DNA of 5,426 nucleotides, taken from positions 1 to 5,426 of the forward strand of contig CAMWYL010000233.1 of NCBI GenBank assembly GCA_947178465.1. The letters are read 5' to 3'. A program made the position numbers and the translations under genes. Each line of letters opens with the position of its first letter. The first letter of the stretch is position 1. The DNA is from an uncultured Lachnospiraceae bacterium. GTDB taxonomy: Bacteria; Bacillota; Clostridia; Lachnospirales; Lachnospiraceae. The notes under the pieces are model-generated. The model saw only the letters and a list, made by a program, of their open reading frames with translations, was not told where the DNA came from and did not search any database. Shown piece after piece: positions 5,421 through 5,426 of the stretch.

Positions 5421-5426
5421 GAGGAG
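5421..5426 (+). promoter_or_regulatory. Ribosome binding site of a further downstream gene
   Basis: GAGGAG begins two bases after the stop codon of the IMP cyclohydrolase gene and runs to the window edge. It is a good Shine-Dalgarno sequence and implies a closely spaced next gene in the same operon. From pathway logic that gene could be an AICAR formyltransferase, but its sequence is not in the window. Confidence 0.6.

Noticed and set aside
1..5426. CRISPR arrays, insertion sequences, tRNA or rRNA genes
   Set aside because: I saw no regularly spaced repeats, transposase-like frames or structured RNA gene signatures other than the riboswitch.

Overview
The window (5,426 bases, moderate GC, dense + strand coding, purine-rich ribosome binding sites) looks like chromosomal DNA of a clostridial Firmicute, most likely Lachnospiraceae. 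This rests on the gene families, the GGAGG-type Shine-Dalgarno sites and the riboswitch class; no marker gene fixes the genus. All genes are on the + strand.

Layout: (1) 1-374, the 3' end of a DHH/DHHA1 phosphoesterase gene. (2) 375-551, a spacer that may hold a decayed RelB/DinJ-like antitoxin remnant. (3) 552-1064, a small protein of unknown function with a helical core and a very acidic tail. (4) 1085-1144, a promoter carrying two LexA-like (SOS) boxes. (5) 1160-4448, an apparent three-gene operon: a radical SAM protein with a C-terminal helix-hairpin-helix (TIGR03916 family), its obligate partner (TIGR03915/DUF4130 family), and an overlapping acyltransferase-3 membrane protein. (6) 4455-4604, a promoter, a ZTP (pfl) riboswitch aptamer and an overlapping intrinsic terminator. 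(7) 4706-5419, an archaeal-type IMP cyclohydrolase (PurO family), followed by a ribosome binding site for a further gene beyond the window.

Two regulatory circuits stand out. First, the uncharacterised radical SAM/DUF4130 pair, long suspected of DNA modification or repair, sits behind a promoter with two LexA-like operators. This suggests a DNA-damage-inducible system, with an acyltransferase translationally coupled to it. Second, the enzyme for the last step of purine synthesis sits behind a riboswitch that senses ZTP/ZMP. ZMP (AICAR) is the intermediate that builds up when 10-formyl-tetrahydrofolate is short. The aptamer's P3/pseudoknot strand is the same strand as the 5' arm of the terminator, so ligand binding should turn the gene on.
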